Source: Candidatus Poseidoniales archaeon
GTDB taxonomy: Archaea > Thermoplasmatota > Poseidoniia > MGIII > CG-Epi1
Reading direction: 5' to 3'
DNA length: 6,759 nucleotides
Assembly (NCBI GenBank): GCA_015658585.1
Contig: DQOP01000137.1
Coordinates: 1-6,759, forward strand
Shown here: one piece after another, positions 6,064 through 6,759 of the stretch
Position numbering within the stretch: the first letter of the stretch is position 1
Layout: the number at the start of each line of letters is the position of its first letter
Notes under the pieces: generated by a model
Databases searched by the model: none
What the model was told of the DNA's origin: nothing
The model's input: only the letters and a program-made list of their open reading frames with translations
Program-made: the position numbers and the translations under genes

Positions 6064-6744
6064 TTAAACATCTCCCAAATCAATTCGTACTACAAAGGAG
6101 TCTCCATCCTTGGCTCCAAACTCATCTCTCAGATAGGTTGGTGAAATAACCTCTATCACTCTCTTGTAATGGGTTCTTTTTGGTGATATTACAGCACACT
6201 TTCCGACCTTTTTAGTTCCATTTACAAGGACGCATTTGAACAACCATGCCTTCCCAAAAGTCCGGCCTTCCTGTTCGAAACCTTCAATCAATATTCCCTC
6301 TGCAGCTTTCATGCCCTCTATTTTTGGTACTTCATCCTCGTTCAACCTGAGGTTAAAAGTTCCTTCAAAAGGCCGCCAACCCAATTTGCTTTCAAATTGT
6401 TCCATATATCCTCTTTTGGATATATAGTAGCCCCCCTCGCCGAGCCCGGTCTCTAGGGTACCTCTCATTTCTATTTTCTCTTGAGCCCCGAAGATAAGCC
6501 CATATTCGGAGAATTCCTTTCTCAGGACGGCAATTCCCTTATTCATTATGGTTACCACTTGCCCACCCTGTGCCAATCTCCTTTCCAGATATCCTTTCTC
6601 AACTAATTCAATCAGATATCTCGATGCCGATTGTTGACTTACATGCAGTTGCTTTGACAAACTGATGGAGGAGATGTGTACCGGATGCCTTGTTCCACCC
6701 TGGAGTGCCAAAAATTTGAGTGTAGAAAGCAGGACTGGCTTCAG
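6064..6744 (-). CDS. ribK: CTP-dependent riboflavin kinase with N-terminal helix-turn-helix domain
   Basis: Archaeal RibK phosphorylates riboflavin to FMN using CTP. The C-terminal kinase domain (DUF120 family) shows the glycine-rich GLGEGGYYI, then LGWRPFEGTFNLRL, AVISPKRTHYKRVIEVISP and LRDEFGAKDGD. The N-terminal part is a winged helix-turn-helix (ISLSKQLHVSQQSASRYLIELVEKGYLER), as in the longer archaeal members, which may let the protein also act as a regulator. The start is the open question. The first standard start codon in frame is TTG at 6711 (215 aa), which has no ribosome site and cuts into the first helix. The frame stays open to a TGA 14 codons above that TTG. A CTG at 6744 lies seven bases after AAGGAGG (6752-6758) and adds the helix LKPVLLSTLKF, giving 226 aa. 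I therefore place the start at 6744. Downstream, the Fe-S oxidoreductase and ETF genes need the FAD that RibK helps supply. Confidence 0.95.
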   Translation of the reverse strand: MKPVLLSTLKFLALQGGTRHPVHISSISLSKQLHVSQQSASRYLIELVEKGYLERRLAQGGQVVTIMNKGIAVLRKEFSEYGLIFGAQEKIEMRGTLETGLGEGGYYISKRGYMEQFESKLGWRPFEGTFNLRLNEDEVPKIEGMKAAEGILIEGFEQEGRTFGKAWLFKCVLVNGTKKVGKCAVISPKRTHYKRVIEVISPTYLRDEFGAKDGDSFVVRIDLGDV

Positions 6745-6759
6745 TCTTCATCCTCCTTC
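6741..6759 (-). CDS. Possible 3' tail of an upstream gene
   Basis: In one minus-strand frame the edge reads KEDED followed by TGA. The TGA overlaps the proposed CTG start of ribK (CTGA), in the same way as the ATGA overlaps further along the cluster. An acidic tail is plausible for a protein end, but five codons prove nothing and the gene cannot be named. Confidence 0.25.
6752..6758 (-). promoter_or_regulatory. Shine-Dalgarno site that decides the ribK start
   Basis: The minus strand reads AAGGAGG. The only nearby ATG (6751) directly abuts it and is in a different frame. The CTG at 6744 is in the ribK frame at seven bases' spacing, equal to the spacing at the Fe-S oxidoreductase start and at the second ATG of etfB. 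Confidence 0.6.

Noticed and set aside
6060..6068. TTTAAAATA as a separate promoter of the Fe-S oxidoreductase
   Set aside because: The expected start site would fall inside the Shine-Dalgarno sequence and remove part of it, so read-through from ribK fits better.
6236..6427. Plus-strand frame opposite ribK, and similar frames opposite the ETF and Fe-S genes
   Set aside because: All are antisense to strongly conserved coding sequence and have no motifs or ribosome sites of their own.

Overview
The window looks like chromosomal DNA of an archaeon. It has an archaeal-type CTP-dependent riboflavin kinase with a fused N-terminal helix-turn-helix, archaeal TATA boxes about 26-27 bases upstream of expected transcript starts, a probably leaderless small gene and a tRNA-Asp of archaeal form. 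A secreted, calcium-repeat-rich protein together with an ETF respiratory module would fit an aerobic heterotroph among the Thermoplasmatota (for example marine group II/III), but that placement is inference. All recognised genes are on the minus strand, so the window reads biologically from right (6759) to left (1).

Right-hand block (6759 to 2344): a tightly packed cluster in the order ribK (riboflavin kinase), a 665-residue membrane Fe-S oxidoreductase, etfB and etfA. The last three genes overlap each other by ATGA junctions. Electrons from flavin dehydrogenases such as acyl-CoA dehydrogenases would pass to the FAD-carrying EtfAB dimer, then to the Fe-S oxidoreductase, and from there to the quinone pool. 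RibK makes FMN, the precursor of the FAD that ETF carries, so the cluster joins cofactor supply with its user. No acyl-CoA dehydrogenase is present in the window.

Middle (2343 to 1935): a 62-codon coiled-coil gene with a GTG start and a TATA box placed for leaderless transcription, then tRNA-Asp(GTC) with its own TATA box and an encoded CCA.

Left-hand block (1934 to 1): the first 644 codons of a secreted protein that runs off the window edge. A signal peptide is followed by seven Asp-rich thrombospondin-type-3-like calcium repeats, a middle region, a transglutaminase-like domain and three more calcium repeats.

Most notable points: a probable CTG start for ribK, supported by a Shine-Dalgarno spacing seen at two other starts in the same cluster; the transglutaminase flanked by calcium repeats, with Glu where the third catalytic residue is usually Asp; the small coiled-coil gene with palindromes around its promoter; and a possible frameshift at the left edge. 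I found no mobile element, CRISPR array or defence system.
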